From contig NZ_JAHBOH010000001.1 of NCBI RefSeq assembly GCF_018531375.1, positions 248,001 through 312,000 on the forward strand: 64,000 nt of DNA. The letters run 5' to 3'. Source of the DNA: Cellulomonas fulva. GTDB taxonomy: Bacteria; Actinomycetota; Actinomycetes; Actinomycetales; Cellulomonadaceae. The notes beneath the pieces are model-generated. The model was not told where the DNA came from. It saw only the letters and a list, made by a program, of their open reading frames with translations, and did no database searches. The translations under genes and the position numbers were made by a program. Of the stretch, positions 33,582-43,224 are shown piece after piece. Numbering within the stretch: the stretch's first letter is position 1; the number at the start of each line of letters is the position of its first letter.

Positions 33582-34037
33582 GTGACGAGCGACGCGCCTG
33601 CCGTGGAGATGTGGACCGACGGAGCCTGCAAGGGCAACCCCGGGGTCGGTGGCTGGGGCGCGTGGATGCGGTTCGGCGGCCACGAGCGCGAGCTGTTCGG
33701 CGGGTCCCCGCACACGACGAACAACCAGATGGAGCTCACGGCCGTGATCGAGGGGCTGCGCGCGCTGAACCAGCCGTGCTCGGTGACGCTCCACGTCGAC
33801 TCCACCTACGTCATGAACGGGCTGACCAAGTGGCTGCCCGGGTGGAAGCGCAACGGCTGGCGCACCGCCGACAAGAAGCCGGTGAAGAACCAGGACCTGT
33901 GGATGGCCCTCGACACCGAGGTCGCGCGCCACGCGATCCGCTGGGTGTGGGTCAAGGGCCACGCCGGGGACCCGGGCAACGAGCGCGCGGACGCGCTGGC
34001 GAACAAGGGCGTCGACGCGGTGCGCGCCGGACGCTGA
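33582..34037 (+). CDS. rnhA: Ribonuclease HI
   Basis: About 151 residues. RNase HI cuts RNA in RNA-DNA hybrids. All catalytic acidic positions are visible: the Asp in [12 protein letters not shown], Glu in [12 protein letters not shown], Asp in [10 protein letters not shown] and the last Asp in [10 protein letters not shown]. The His loop is [13 protein letters not shown] at 33582 is preferred because TAGGGT ends 7 bases before it; the GTG at 33573 lies inside that box and would add three residues. Length is standard for single-domain RNase HI. Confidence 0.95.
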   Translation: MTSDAPAVEMWTDGACKGNPGVGGWGAWMRFGGHERELFGGSPHTTNNQMELTAVIEGLRALNQPCSVTLHVDSTYVMNGLTKWLPGWKRNGWRTADKKPVKNQDLWMALDTEVARHAIRWVWVKGHAGDPGNERADALANKGVDAVRAGR

Positions 34038-34085
34038 TACCGGACGTCGGGCCCGCGGCCCGCGTGCGCACGGCATGATGGGCGC

Positions 34086-34757
34086 GTGGCGGACGGCAAG
34101 CGGGCACCCAGGTCGAGGATGACCGGGGTCCAGCGGCGCGCCCAGCTGCTCGACGTCTCGCGCCGGCTGTTCGCCGAGAAGGGCTTCGAGGGCACGTCGG
34201 TCGAGGAGATCGCGGCGCGCGCCGAGGTCTCCAAGCCGGTGGTCTACGAGCACTTCGGCGGCAAGGAGGGCGTGTACGCGGTCGTCGTGGACCGCGAGAT
34301 CCAGGCCCTGACCGGCGCGCTCACCGGTGCGCTGGAGGGCGGCGGTCACCCCAAGGTGCTGGTCGAGCGGACCGCGCTCGCGCTGCTGACGTACATCGAG
34401 ACGTCCGAGGACGGCTTCCGCATCCTGGTCCGCGACTCCCCCGTCGCCCAGGCGACCGGGACGTTCTCGAGCCTGATCGGCGACGTCGCCACGCAGGTCG
34501 AGCACCTGCTCGCGGACCAGTTCAAGAAGCAGGGTCAGGACCCCAAGACGGCGCCGATGTACGCGCAGATGCTCGTCGGGATGGTCGCGCTGACGGGCCA
34601 GTGGTGGCTCGACGCGCGCCGCCCCGGCAAGTCCGACGTCGCGGCCCACCTGGTGAACCTCGCCTGGAACGGGCTCTCGGGCCTCGAGCGGCGGCCCACG
34701 CTCACCAAGGAGCCGGTCGACAGGCCGGCCGACGAGACCGAGCCACGCCGGGGCTGA
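34086..34757 (+). CDS. TetR family transcriptional regulator
   Basis: 223 residues. The N-terminal helix-turn-helix reads RRAQLLDVSRRLFAEKGFEGTSVEEIAARAEVSKPVVYEHFGGKEGVYAVVVDRE, a textbook TetR domain (described in parts, residues about 17-68). The C-terminal ligand domain includes LALLTYIETSEDGFRILVRDSP and MVGMVALTGQWWLDARRPGKSDVAAHLVNLAWNGL. Close relatives near glmU-mfd occur in mycobacteria (Rv1019 position). The target genes are unknown. The GTG at 34086 lacks a strong ribosome site. It lies between rnhA and the MarR gene, in the same direction but with separate upstream gaps. Confidence 0.9.
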   Translation: MADGKRAPRSRMTGVQRRAQLLDVSRRLFAEKGFEGTSVEEIAARAEVSKPVVYEHFGGKEGVYAVVVDREIQALTGALTGALEGGGHPKVLVERTALALLTYIETSEDGFRILVRDSPVAQATGTFSSLIGDVATQVEHLLADQFKKQGQDPKTAPMYAQMLVGMVALTGQWWLDARRPGKSDVAAHLVNLAWNGLSGLERRPTLTKEPVDRPADETEPRRG

Positions 34758-34762
34758 GCCGT

Positions 34763-34789
34763 CGAGATTCTCGACGTCGAGTAATCTCG
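34763..34789. promoter_or_regulatory. MarR-type palindromic operator overlapping a leaderless promoter
   Basis: A 27-base inverted repeat runs CGAGATT-CTCGAC-GTCGAG-T-AATCTCG: the arms match fully apart from one extra T. TAATCT (34782-34787) inside it fits TANNNT and is 6 bases before the MarR ATG at 34794, so the mRNA would be leaderless. It resembles MarR operators with a central TCGACGTCGA core, so autoregulation is inferred. Confidence 0.6.
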
Positions 34790-34793
34790 CGTC

Positions 34794-35303
34794 ATGGCGG
34801 ACACCGGCGCGCACGACGAGGTCGACCGCATCGTCGCCGCGTGGCACCGCGAGCGCCCGGACCTGGACATCCGCCCGCTCGAGGTGCTGTCCCGCGTCAG
34901 CCGGCTCGCGCGGCACCTGGACCTGGCCCGCCGCGGCGCGTTCAGCCGGCACGACCTGGAGACCTGGGAGTTCGACGTGCTCTCGGCGCTGCGGCGCGCG
35001 GGGGCGCCCTACCGGCTGTCGCCCGGTGCGCTGCTGACCCTCACGCTCGTGACCTCCGGGACCATGACCAACCGGATCGACCGGCTGGAGAGCAAGGGCC
35101 TGGTGGAGCGGCAGCCCTCGCCCGACGACCGGCGCGGCGTCCTGGTCCAGCTCACCGACGCCGGCCGTGCCCGTGTCGACGCCGCGTTCGCCGATCTCCT
35201 GGACACCGAGCGGACGCTCCTGGGCGACCTCCCCGAGCCGGACCGCACGGCCCTGGTCGACCTGCTGCGCCAGGTCCTGTCCCCCTTCGACACGCCCCAC
35301 TGA
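34794..35303 (+). CDS. MarR family transcriptional regulator
   Basis: 169 residues. A winged helix-turn-helix core is clear: FDVLSALRRAGAPYRLSPGAL, TSGTMTNRIDRLESKGLVERQPSPDDRRGVLVQLTDAGR (about 55-125). The N-terminal EVDRIVAAWHRERPDLDI and the length match the actinobacterial HTH-type MarR group that senses phenolic ligands or oxidants. The recognised ligand is not predictable. A palindrome covers its promoter, suggesting it represses itself. It converges on the ABC-F gene, with 24 bases between stops. Confidence 0.92.
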   Translation: MADTGAHDEVDRIVAAWHRERPDLDIRPLEVLSRVSRLARHLDLARRGAFSRHDLETWEFDVLSALRRAGAPYRLSPGALLTLTLVTSGTMTNRIDRLESKGLVERQPSPDDRRGVLVQLTDAGRARVDAAFADLLDTERTLLGDLPEPDRTALVDLLRQVLSPFDTPH

Positions 35304-35327
35304 CCGCCCGCGTCGGGTGGCCGGGCG

Positions 35328-37154
<1,827 letters not shown>

Positions 37155-37209
37155 GAGGACTCGAGGCTACCCGCCGCGCGACCGCGCCCCCGTCCGGGCG
37201 GGCGGCCGC

Positions 37210-37677
37210 TCAGCGCGCCAGGTACGCGCCGAGCTGGTCGAGGATCCCCGCGCACCCGGCCTCGCGGCCGTCCAGGTCCTCCTGCCCGCCCGCGTACACG
37301 CCCTGCTCGGTATAGGTCAGGCGCGTGCCGCCCTCGACCGCCTCGAACGTCGTGGTGACCAACGACGTCGACAGGTACGCGTGGTCGACCCACATGTCGT
37401 AGGTGTGCACGATGCGCTCGTTCTCCACGAGGTCGCTGTAGCGCGCGACGTACCGGCTGCGCGGGCCGCCGTGCCACTGGCCGTCCTCGACCGCCAGCCC
37501 GCCGGGCCGGAAGTCGTGCGACGCCTCGTCGACGTCGAAGCTCTCCTCCGCGCCGAACCAGTGCGCGCGCTGCTCGTCGTCGGCGTGCGCGGCCCACACC
37601 CGCTCCACCGGGACGGGGTAGGTGCGCTCGATGGTGAACGAGCCGTGGACCAGCTCGGGCGTGGTCGTCGTGGTCAT
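37210..37677 (-). CDS. SRPBCC (AHSA1-type) domain protein
   Basis: 155 residues with the START/AHSA1-like ligand-binding fold: FTIERTYPVPVERVWAAHADDEQRAHWFGA at the N-terminus and VTTTFEAVEGGTRLTYTEQGVYAGG late. Such proteins, when paired with an ArsR regulator, commonly bind small hydrophobic ligands. ATG at 37677 overlaps the ArsR stop (ATGA), so the two are one operon. The exact ligand is unknown. Confidence 0.85.
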   Translation of the reverse strand: MTTTTTPELVHGSFTIERTYPVPVERVWAAHADDEQRAHWFGAEESFDVDEASHDFRPGGLAVEDGQWHGGPRSRYVARYSDLVENERIVHTYDMWVDHAYLSTSLVTTTFEAVEGGTRLTYTEQGVYAGGQEDLDGREAGCAGILDQLGAYLAR

Positions 37678-38015
37678 GACTGCTCCTGGGTGGGGTGGTC
37701 CGACGCCAGGTGGGCGCCGAGGCGGTCGAGGCGGCGCTCGGCCGGCAGCCGTTGGGCCGCCAGCCAGGCCGTGGGGTCGGTGAGCGCGCCGGGCACCAGC
37801 GAGCAGGTGCGCACGCGCCCGATCTTCTGCGACGTGACGATGCCCGCGTCCTGGAGCACGGCGAGGTGCTGCAGGACCGCCGGCAGGGACATCGCGAGCG
37901 GCTCGGCGAGCGTGCCGACCGATGCGGGACCGCGGACGAGTCGTTCGACGACCGCCCGGCGGCTCGCGTCCGACAGGGCGTGGAACACCTTGTCGAGACC
38001 GGATTGGTTAAGCAT
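37674..38015 (-). CDS. ArsR family winged-helix regulator
   Basis: 113 residues with an ArsR/SmtB helix-turn-helix: FHALSDASRRAVVERLVRGPASVGTLAEPLAMSLPAVLQHLAVLQDAGIVTSQKIGRVRTCSL region spanning about 11-75, read here in overlapping parts. No metal-binding Cys pair is present, so it is likely not a metalloregulator. ATG at 38015 lies inside the palindrome and has a leaderless-type promoter, which excludes the longer start 36 bases upstream. It controls itself and the SRPBCC gene, in line with many ArsR-AHSA1 pairs. Confidence 0.88.
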   Translation of the reverse strand: MLNQSGLDKVFHALSDASRRAVVERLVRGPASVGTLAEPLAMSLPAVLQHLAVLQDAGIVTSQKIGRVRTCSLVPGALTDPTAWLAAQRLPAERRLDRLGAHLASDHPTQEQS

Positions 38016-38051
38016 GTGCTTAAGTATTAGCCGACGAGCATGCCCCGTCAA
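38008..38051 (-). promoter_or_regulatory. ArsR operator and leaderless promoter
   Basis: TTAAGCA-TG-TGCTTAA (38008-38023) is an inverted repeat with 7-base arms that contains the ArsR start codon. Upstream on the minus strand, TTGACG (38046-38051) and TAATAC (38024-38029) are 16 bases apart (17 to AATACT), so transcription would begin at or next to the A of the ATG. Confidence 0.65.
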
Positions 38052-38066
38052 GGGGTGAGCGGGACG

Positions 38067-39020
38067 TCAGTCGGTGGCGACGACGCGGGCGCCCGCGACG
38101 GGGCCGGTCGCGGTCAGCACGCGGTCGGCGACGCCCGCCGCGGTGAACGCCGCCGCGAGCACCAGGGCGTGCTGGCGGCTGCGACCGAGCGCCGCCACCG
38201 TCGGGCCCGAGCCGGAGACGACGACGCCGAGCGCGCCGGCGTCCTGCGCGACCGCGAGGGGCTGCGCCAGGCCCGGGTCGAGCTCGAGCGCGGCCGGCTG
38301 CAGGTCGTTGTGCAGGGCGGCGCCGAGCGCCCGCGGGTCGCCCGCACGCAGCGCCTGCAGGAGCGGCACGTCGTCGTCGAGGTCCGGCAGCACCGCCAGC
38401 TCGTCGTCGGGCGCGCCCGCGCGCAGCTCGTCGAGCGCGCCGTACACCGCGCCGGCGGACAGGCCGCGGTCCTGCACGGCGAAGGCCCAGTGGAACTCGC
38501 CGCGGCCCAGGACGGGTGTGAGCACGTGGCCGCGGCCCTGACCCACCGCGGTGTGCCCCTGCAGCACGAACGGCACGTCGGAGCCCAGCTCCGCCGCGAG
38601 GTCGACCAGGTCGGCGCGGCTCAGGCCGGTCTGCCACAGGGCGTCGCACGCGAGCAGCGCGGCCGCGGCGTCGGCGGAGCCGCCGGCCATGCCCCCGGCC
38701 ACGGGCACGCCCTTGTCGATGTGCAGCCGCACGCCCTCGTCGACCCCCGACGCCCGCGCCAGCAGCTCGACGGCGCGCAGGGCGAGGTTCGACGAGTCCG
38801 TGGGCACCAGGTCGGACTGCGGGCCCGAGACCGTCACCACGCGCTCGTCGGACGCGCGGGCGACGACCTCCTCGAAGACCGACACGGCCTGGAAGACCGT
38901 CATCAGCGGGTGGTAGCCGTCGGGCTGCACGGGGCCCACGTGGAGCGACAGGTTGACCTTGCCCGGCGCGCGCACGCGCACCTCACGGGAGGTCACCACC
39001 TCGACGGAGCTCAGCGTCAC
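38067..39020 (-). CDS. ispE: 4-diphosphocytidyl-2-C-methyl-D-erythritol kinase
   Basis: 317 residues of the GHMP kinase family. IspE phosphorylates CDP-ME in the MEP isoprenoid pathway. Motifs: [24 protein letters not shown], the ATP loop [26 protein letters not shown] and the C-terminal [17 protein letters not shown] at 39020 overlaps the rsmA stop (GTGA), the standard rsmA-ispE coupling. It is the last gene before the ArsR pair. Confidence 0.96.
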   Translation of the reverse strand: MTLSSVEVVTSREVRVRAPGKVNLSLHVGPVQPDGYHPLMTVFQAVSVFEEVVARASDERVVTVSGPQSDLVPTDSSNLALRAVELLARASGVDEGVRLHIDKGVPVAGGMAGGSADAAAALLACDALWQTGLSRADLVDLAAELGSDVPFVLQGHTAVGQGRGHVLTPVLGRGEFHWAFAVQDRGLSAGAVYGALDELRAGAPDDELAVLPDLDDDVPLLQALRAGDPRALGAALHNDLQPAALELDPGLAQPLAVAQDAGALGVVVSGSGPTVAALGRSRQHALVLAAAFTAAGVADRVLTATGPVAGARVVATD

Positions 39021-39946
39021 GGCTCCACCGTGCCATGCCCGGCGCCGTCGCGCGGAAGATGCTCGGCGATCCGGGCGAACCCGGCGACGTCCACCGTCTC
39101 CCCCCGCGCCTGCGCGTCCACCCCCGCCGCCGCGAGCGCCGCGACCACGGCCTCGCCCGAGCCGAACAGGGGCGCGAGCGCCGAGCGCAGCATCTTGCGG
39201 CGCTGCGCGAACGCCGTGTCGATCACGGCGAAGACCTGCTCGCGCGTCGCGCTGGTGGTCGGCGGCTCCCGGCGGTCCAGCCGCACCAGCGCGGAGTCGA
39301 CGTTGGGCGCGGGCCAGAACACCGAGCGCCCGACCGTCGCGGTGCGCCGCACGTCCGCGTACCAGGCGGCCTTGGCCGACGGCACGCCGTACGTCCGGCT
39401 GCCCGGGGGCGCCGCGAGCCGGTCCGCGACCTCGGCCTGGACCATGACCAGCCCGTGCTCGAGGGAGGCGAACCGCTGGAGGAACGTCAGCAGCACGGGG
39501 ACCGAGACGTTGTAGGGCAGGTTCGCGACGAGGGCGCGCGGGGGCGGTCCCGGCAGCTCGGTGACCTGGAGGGCGTCGCGCAGGACCACCGTGAGCCGGG
39601 GGTCGCCCGCGGCGTCGCGCAGCACCGCGGGCTCGTCGGGCGCGGTGCCGTCCGGACGCAGCCCGGCGTGCGCCGCGACCGTGCCGGGCAGCAGACGCGC
39701 CAGGACCGGGTCGATCTCGACCGCGACCACGTCCGCGCCCGCCTCGAGCAGGCCGAGCGTCAGCGAGCCCAGCCCCGGCCCCACCTCGACCACCCGCATG
39801 CCCGGCTCCACGCCCGCCTGCCGGACGATCTTGCGCACCGTCCCGCCGTCGAGCACGAAGTTCTGCCCGAGCGTCTTCGTCGGGCGGACGCCCGCACGCT
39901 CCGCGAGGTCGCGGATCTCCACGGGGCCGAGCAGCGTCACGGTCAT
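39017..39946 (-). CDS. rsmA: 16S rRNA dimethyladenosine transferase
   Basis: 309 residues. RsmA (KsgA) dimethylates two adjacent adenines in the 3' helix of 16S rRNA. SAM motifs: [61 protein letters not shown], and the C-terminal [23 protein letters not shown] at 39946 follows a terminator hairpin of the rpf gene, and the stop overlaps ispE. Confidence 0.96.
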   Translation of the reverse strand: MTVTLLGPVEIRDLAERAGVRPTKTLGQNFVLDGGTVRKIVRQAGVEPGMRVVEVGPGLGSLTLGLLEAGADVVAVEIDPVLARLLPGTVAAHAGLRPDGTAPDEPAVLRDAAGDPRLTVVLRDALQVTELPGPPPRALVANLPYNVSVPVLLTFLQRFASLEHGLVMVQAEVADRLAAPPGSRTYGVPSAKAAWYADVRRTATVGRSVFWPAPNVDSALVRLDRREPPTTSATREQVFAVIDTAFAQRRKMLRSALAPLFGSGEAVVAALAAAGVDAQARGETVDVAGFARIAEHLPRDGAGHGTVEP

Positions 39947-39976
39947 GCGGGGAGCCTACGAGAGCCGGTACGACGA

Positions 39977-40013
39977 CGCCCCGCCCTCCCGCGCGCGGCG
40001 GGAGGACGGGGCG
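39977..40013 (-). terminator. Hairpin after the rpf gene
   Basis: Sixteen-base arms CGCCCCGCCCTCCCGC (39977-39992) and GCGGGAGGACGGGGCG (39998-40013) pair with one mismatch over a 5-base loop. The hairpin lies between the rpf stop (40032) and rsmA. Confidence 0.6.
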
Positions 40014-40031
40014 TGCGTCACGCTCGCGGGG

Positions 40032-41288
40032 TCAACTGAACAGCCGGCTCCCGCAGACCGGCCACTGGCCGGCGCCCGAGCGGAGGTAGAGCATCTTGGC
40101 GCGCGCGGTCTGCTCCGCGGCCGAGGCCTGCGAGGGCAGGCCCGAGCCGCCGACGGCCTGCCACGTCGCCACCGAGAACTGGTAGAGGCCGTGGTAGAGA
40201 CCGTTCGAGGAGACGATCGACGGGTTGCCGCCCGACTCGCACTGCGCCAGCGCGGGCCAGTTGAGCGAGTCCGCGTCGGTCGTGTCGCCGATCGGGCCGG
40301 GGTTGCTGGGCCGGCTCGGGGTCGGCTGGACCACCGGGCGCTCCTTGGTGCCGACCGCGATGACCTCGTCGACCGGCTTGCGCGTGATGCGGTTGGTGAC
40401 CTCGACGCGCGAGGTCTCCTTGCCGTCCACCGTGGTGACGCGGTCGACGATCAGGCGCAGCCCGGTGACACCCTCGGTCACCACGGACTCCTCGCCCTCG
40501 TACGCGTCCTCGTCCTGCGTGGTCGAGGAGTCGTACTCGAGCTTCTGGACCCGCTTGACGTCCTTCACGACGACCCGCTGGACCACGACGACGACGTGGC
40601 CGTGCACGTCGTTGCGGACCGAGACCCGGTCCAGGTCGTTCAGCGTGATGCCGGCGTCGTCGAGCGCGCCGGCCACCGTGGTGTCCGCGTCGTCGACGTC
40701 GACCATGTCGCCGTCCACGATCACGCGGGCCGGGCCGTCGATGCTGAGGTCGAGCGCGAGCTGCGGGCGGCCGCCCGACGAGCGCGACGCCACGAGCTGG
40801 ACGTCGGGGTCGCGGGTCGCGAGCAGGTCGAGCGCCTCGTCGGCGGTCAGGGCGGTGGTCCACACCTGACGCTGCTCGCCGTCCTGGTCGACCCAGATCT
40901 GGTGCGCCGAGCGCACCGTGACGACCGCGCCGTCCGTGAGGGCGCCCGAGGGCGAGACCGCGTCGCGGGCGCCGACCGTGATGCCCTCGTCGGTGAGCAG
41001 GTTGTCCACCGAGCCGGCGAACGTGCTGACCTGGTGCGTGACGCCGTCCACGTCGACCGTGACGGTCTTGTGCGCCTGGGCGTAGGCGGCGGTGCCGCCG
41101 CCGATCACCAGCGCGCCCGCCGCGACGGCGGCCGGCAGGACCAGGCGCCGCTTGCGCCCGCCCTGGGGGGTGTCGTCGCCCTCGGGGGGCGTCGGGGTGG
41201 TGACGTCGAGGGCCTCGGTGGGGGCCGTCTGCGACGAGGTGGCGCGAGTACGCGCGGAGGGGCGAGCGAGGCGGGTGAAGAACTGCAC
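40032..41288 (-). CDS. rpfB: Resuscitation-promoting factor (RpfB-like)
   Basis: 418 residues. A basic N-terminus and one signal/anchor helix (LPAAVAAGALVIGGGTAAYA, 51-70) precede three DUF348-type domains (about 75-240), a G5 domain (about 240-315; EGEESVVTEGVTG, DEVIAVGTKE) and the Rpf domain (340-418), with catalytic Glu E351 in ALAQCESGGNPS and two conserved Cys. Rpfs are muralytic enzymes that revive dormant cells. GTG at 41288 is chosen as GGAG precedes it by 4-5 bases; the GTG at 41318 lacks one. Position before rsmA-ispE is conserved. Its upstream 337 bases (41289-41625) hold the element at 41510 but no gene. Confidence 0.92.
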   Translation of the reverse strand: MQFFTRLARPSARTRATSSQTAPTEALDVTTPTPPEGDDTPQGGRKRRLVLPAAVAAGALVIGGGTAAYAQAHKTVTVDVDGVTHQVSTFAGSVDNLLTDEGITVGARDAVSPSGALTDGAVVTVRSAHQIWVDQDGEQRQVWTTALTADEALDLLATRDPDVQLVASRSSGGRPQLALDLSIDGPARVIVDGDMVDVDDADTTVAGALDDAGITLNDLDRVSVRNDVHGHVVVVVQRVVVKDVKRVQKLEYDSSTTQDEDAYEGEESVVTEGVTGLRLIVDRVTTVDGKETSRVEVTNRITRKPVDEVIAVGTKERPVVQPTPSRPSNPGPIGDTTDADSLNWPALAQCESGGNPSIVSSNGLYHGLYQFSVATWQAVGGSGLPSQASAAEQTARAKMLYLRSGAGQWPVCGSRLFS

Positions 41289-41509
41289 GTGGCTCCAGCC
41301 GTCGTGGGACCCGGGCACGGGGTCAGGAGCGCGCCCGTACGGACGCCCGACGTGCGGGCCCGGCGGACCGGGCGGTGCCGTGGCGCCTGGAGGGAGGCAC
41401 CACCGTCGGTTCCGGATCCCCGATCCGGCTGTCGAGCGCCGCCCCGGATGACCGTGGACGGCGACGCTGCGTGAGGGGCGTTCGAGCCCGCTGGCCGCAC
41501 AGCGACACG

Positions 41510-41531
41510 CGACCGTAACCCAATCGTGATC
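41510..41531. promoter_or_regulatory. Shared rpf element, copy 1
   Basis: Plus-strand reading starts CGACCGTAACC and ends GTGATC, 22 bases. It agrees with 42955-42976 at 18 of 22 positions. It contains GTAACC and GTGATC, which begin 11 bases apart, one helical turn, as in OmpR-family tandem sites. It lies in the 337-base gap upstream of the rpf gene. MtrA regulates rpf genes in mycobacteria and is a candidate, by inference. Confidence 0.6.
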
Positions 41532-41625
41532 ATCCGTCCACCACGGACGGATCGGGCCACGAAGGGTCGGTCAAGCGGCGACCCGTGGCGCCCCAAGCCG
41601 TGACCGAGCGGCGGTCACGGGCGGG

Positions 41626-42837
41626 TCAGTACCAGTGCTTCACCTGGAAGTGGGACCACGCGCCGCACGGGGTGCTGTAACGACTCTTGATGTAGTTCAG
41701 ACCCCACGTGATCTGCGTCGCAGGGTTGGTGCGCCAGTCTGCGGCCACCGACGCCATCTTGGTGCCGGGCAGCGCCTGCGGGATCCCGTAGGCACCCGAC
41801 GACCGGTTCTCCGCATTCACCCGCCAGCCGCTCTCCGCGGTCCACAGCGGGAGCAGGCAGGCGAACTGGTCGTCGCCCCAGCCGCGCGCCGCGGCCATCT
41901 GCTTGCCGAGCGCCTGCGCGGTGCCCGGGGACACGTTCACCGCCGTGGGCAGCTCCGCCGTGCCGACGGTGACGACCTGCGTGACCGGTGGCGTCGTGAT
42001 CACCGACGTCACCACGGTGCGTCCGACGACCGCGCCGCCGACGACCTCGAGCTCGTAGGTGGTCGTCCGCACGCCGGCCTTGCCGGGCTGCGTGATGATC
42101 CGCGTGCCCTTGGGGAGGGAGTCGTCCTCGACCTCCTCCTCGTCGAAGGGGAGCGCCTCGGTCACCACCTCGCCGCTGCTCTGGCCGCGCGTCACCAGGA
42201 CCGCGAGGCCGTCCACCGCCGCCGCGTCGAGCGGCACGGAGACCTGGTCGCCCTCGTTCAGCACCAGGCCGATGTCGCGCAGCGCGTCGCGCACCGTCGC
42301 GCCGGTGCTCACGCCGTCGATCACCTGGCCGTCCACGACGAGGTGGATCTCCTTGAGCGTCGAGACGTGGAGCGTGCCGCGGCCGAGCGCGGCGGAGCGG
42401 GACGCCGACAGGCGCACCTCGCCGTCGCGCAGCCCCATCCCGTCGACCGCCTCGCCGACCGTGAGCGCCGTGGTCCAGACCGTGCGCGGCGCCCCGTCCA
42501 CCTCGACGTCGAGCTGGCGCGCGTGCCGGACGACGATCTGCTCGCCCTTGCCGACGGCCTGGTCCAGGCCCGGCGCGACCAGGTCCCGCTCGCCGACCTC
42601 GATGCCGCCCGCGCCCAGCACCTGGCCGACCGTGCGGCCGAAGCCCTCGACCTGCACCACGGAGCCGTCGACGTCGACGGTGACCTCCTTGTGCATGACC
42701 GCGAACGCGCTCGTCGCGCCCGCGACCAGCGCGAGCACCAACCCCTGCGTGACCGCGCGCGCCATCCGGCGCGGAGGTCCGGCGCGGTGGGTCCGGCGAG
42801 AGCCGTCGGTGACGGGGCGCTCTCGCGACGTGCTCAC
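41626..42837 (-). CDS. Rpf-like secreted protein with SLT-type C-terminal domain
   Basis: 403 residues. One signal/anchor helix (VTQGLVLALVAGATSAFAVM) precedes three DUF348-type domains (about 50-225) and a G5 domain (about 226-305; EEEVEDDSLPKGTRIITQ), the same organisation as the adjacent rpf protein. The C-terminus (about 315-403) is a lysozyme-like transglycosylase domain, not an Rpf domain: LLPLWTAESGW with its likely catalytic Glu, NAENRSSGAYGIPQALPG and WGLNYIKSRYSTPCGAW. It probably cleaves peptidoglycan outside the cell. GTG at 42837 has GAAGGA 8 bases upstream. The 337-base gap to the rpf gene shows they are separate transcripts with a related promoter element. Confidence 0.9.
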   Translation of the reverse strand: MSTSRERPVTDGSRRTHRAGPPRRMARAVTQGLVLALVAGATSAFAVMHKEVTVDVDGSVVQVEGFGRTVGQVLGAGGIEVGERDLVAPGLDQAVGKGEQIVVRHARQLDVEVDGAPRTVWTTALTVGEAVDGMGLRDGEVRLSASRSAALGRGTLHVSTLKEIHLVVDGQVIDGVSTGATVRDALRDIGLVLNEGDQVSVPLDAAAVDGLAVLVTRGQSSGEVVTEALPFDEEEVEDDSLPKGTRIITQPGKAGVRTTTYELEVVGGAVVGRTVVTSVITTPPVTQVVTVGTAELPTAVNVSPGTAQALGKQMAAARGWGDDQFACLLPLWTAESGWRVNAENRSSGAYGIPQALPGTKMASVAADWRTNPATQITWGLNYIKSRYSTPCGAWSHFQVKHWY

Positions 42838-42954
42838 GCGGCGGGTCCTTCCGTCGTCGGGGCGGGCCTCGCGCAGCGCGCGGCGGCCCGGGTGGAGGTG
42901 CTCGTCGTCCTGTTCGTCATGCCGTGTCAGCCCTGCCCCGGCCGGACGACCGTC

Positions 42955-42976
42955 CGACCGTAACCGATCTGTGATC
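42955..42976. promoter_or_regulatory. Shared rpf element, copy 2
   Basis: Same 22-base pattern as at 41510-41531 (CGACCGTAACC then five variable bases then GTGATC), here about 120 bases upstream of the SLT-type gene at 42837. The 387-base gap (42838-43224) holds this element and the hairpin at 43116; no gene was seen. Confidence 0.6.
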
Positions 42977-43115
42977 GGCAGCGGTAGCCGAGAACTCGAC
43001 CCCCCGGCGCCACGATCACCCGGCCGCTCCCGCGCCCCCGGCGTGTCGCCCGGCGTGTCGATCGACGCGCCGCCGGCCCGGGCCGCCGAACCCCTCGGCC
43101 GCCGCCTTCAGCGAC

Positions 43116-43168
43116 GCCGTGGTGGTGCGACACGCCGCGTCCGGCACGGCGTGTCGCACCACCACGGC
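43116..43168. terminator. Perfect 22-bp hairpin downstream of tatD
   Basis: Arms at 43116-43137 and 43147-43168 pair over all 22 bases (the first begins GCCGTGGTGGTGCGACAC) with a 9-base loop. It lies 57 bases beyond the tatD stop. It has no T-run. It probably ends the metG-tatD transcript, but its length is exceptional. Confidence 0.6.
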
Positions 43169-43224
43169 TTCACCGAAGCTGCCGAGCACGAGCCGGGATC
43201 CGGCGGCCGACCGACGGTGCGGCG

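Noticed and set aside
37674-38051. Longer ArsR protein starting at 38051
   Set aside because: It would start inside the -35 box and add non-conserved residues; ATG at 38015 fits the promoter and the family N-terminus.
41289-43224. c-di-AMP (ydaO) riboswitch upstream of the rpf genes
   Set aside because: Such riboswitches often precede actinobacterial rpf genes, but I could not find the conserved core sequences in either gap.
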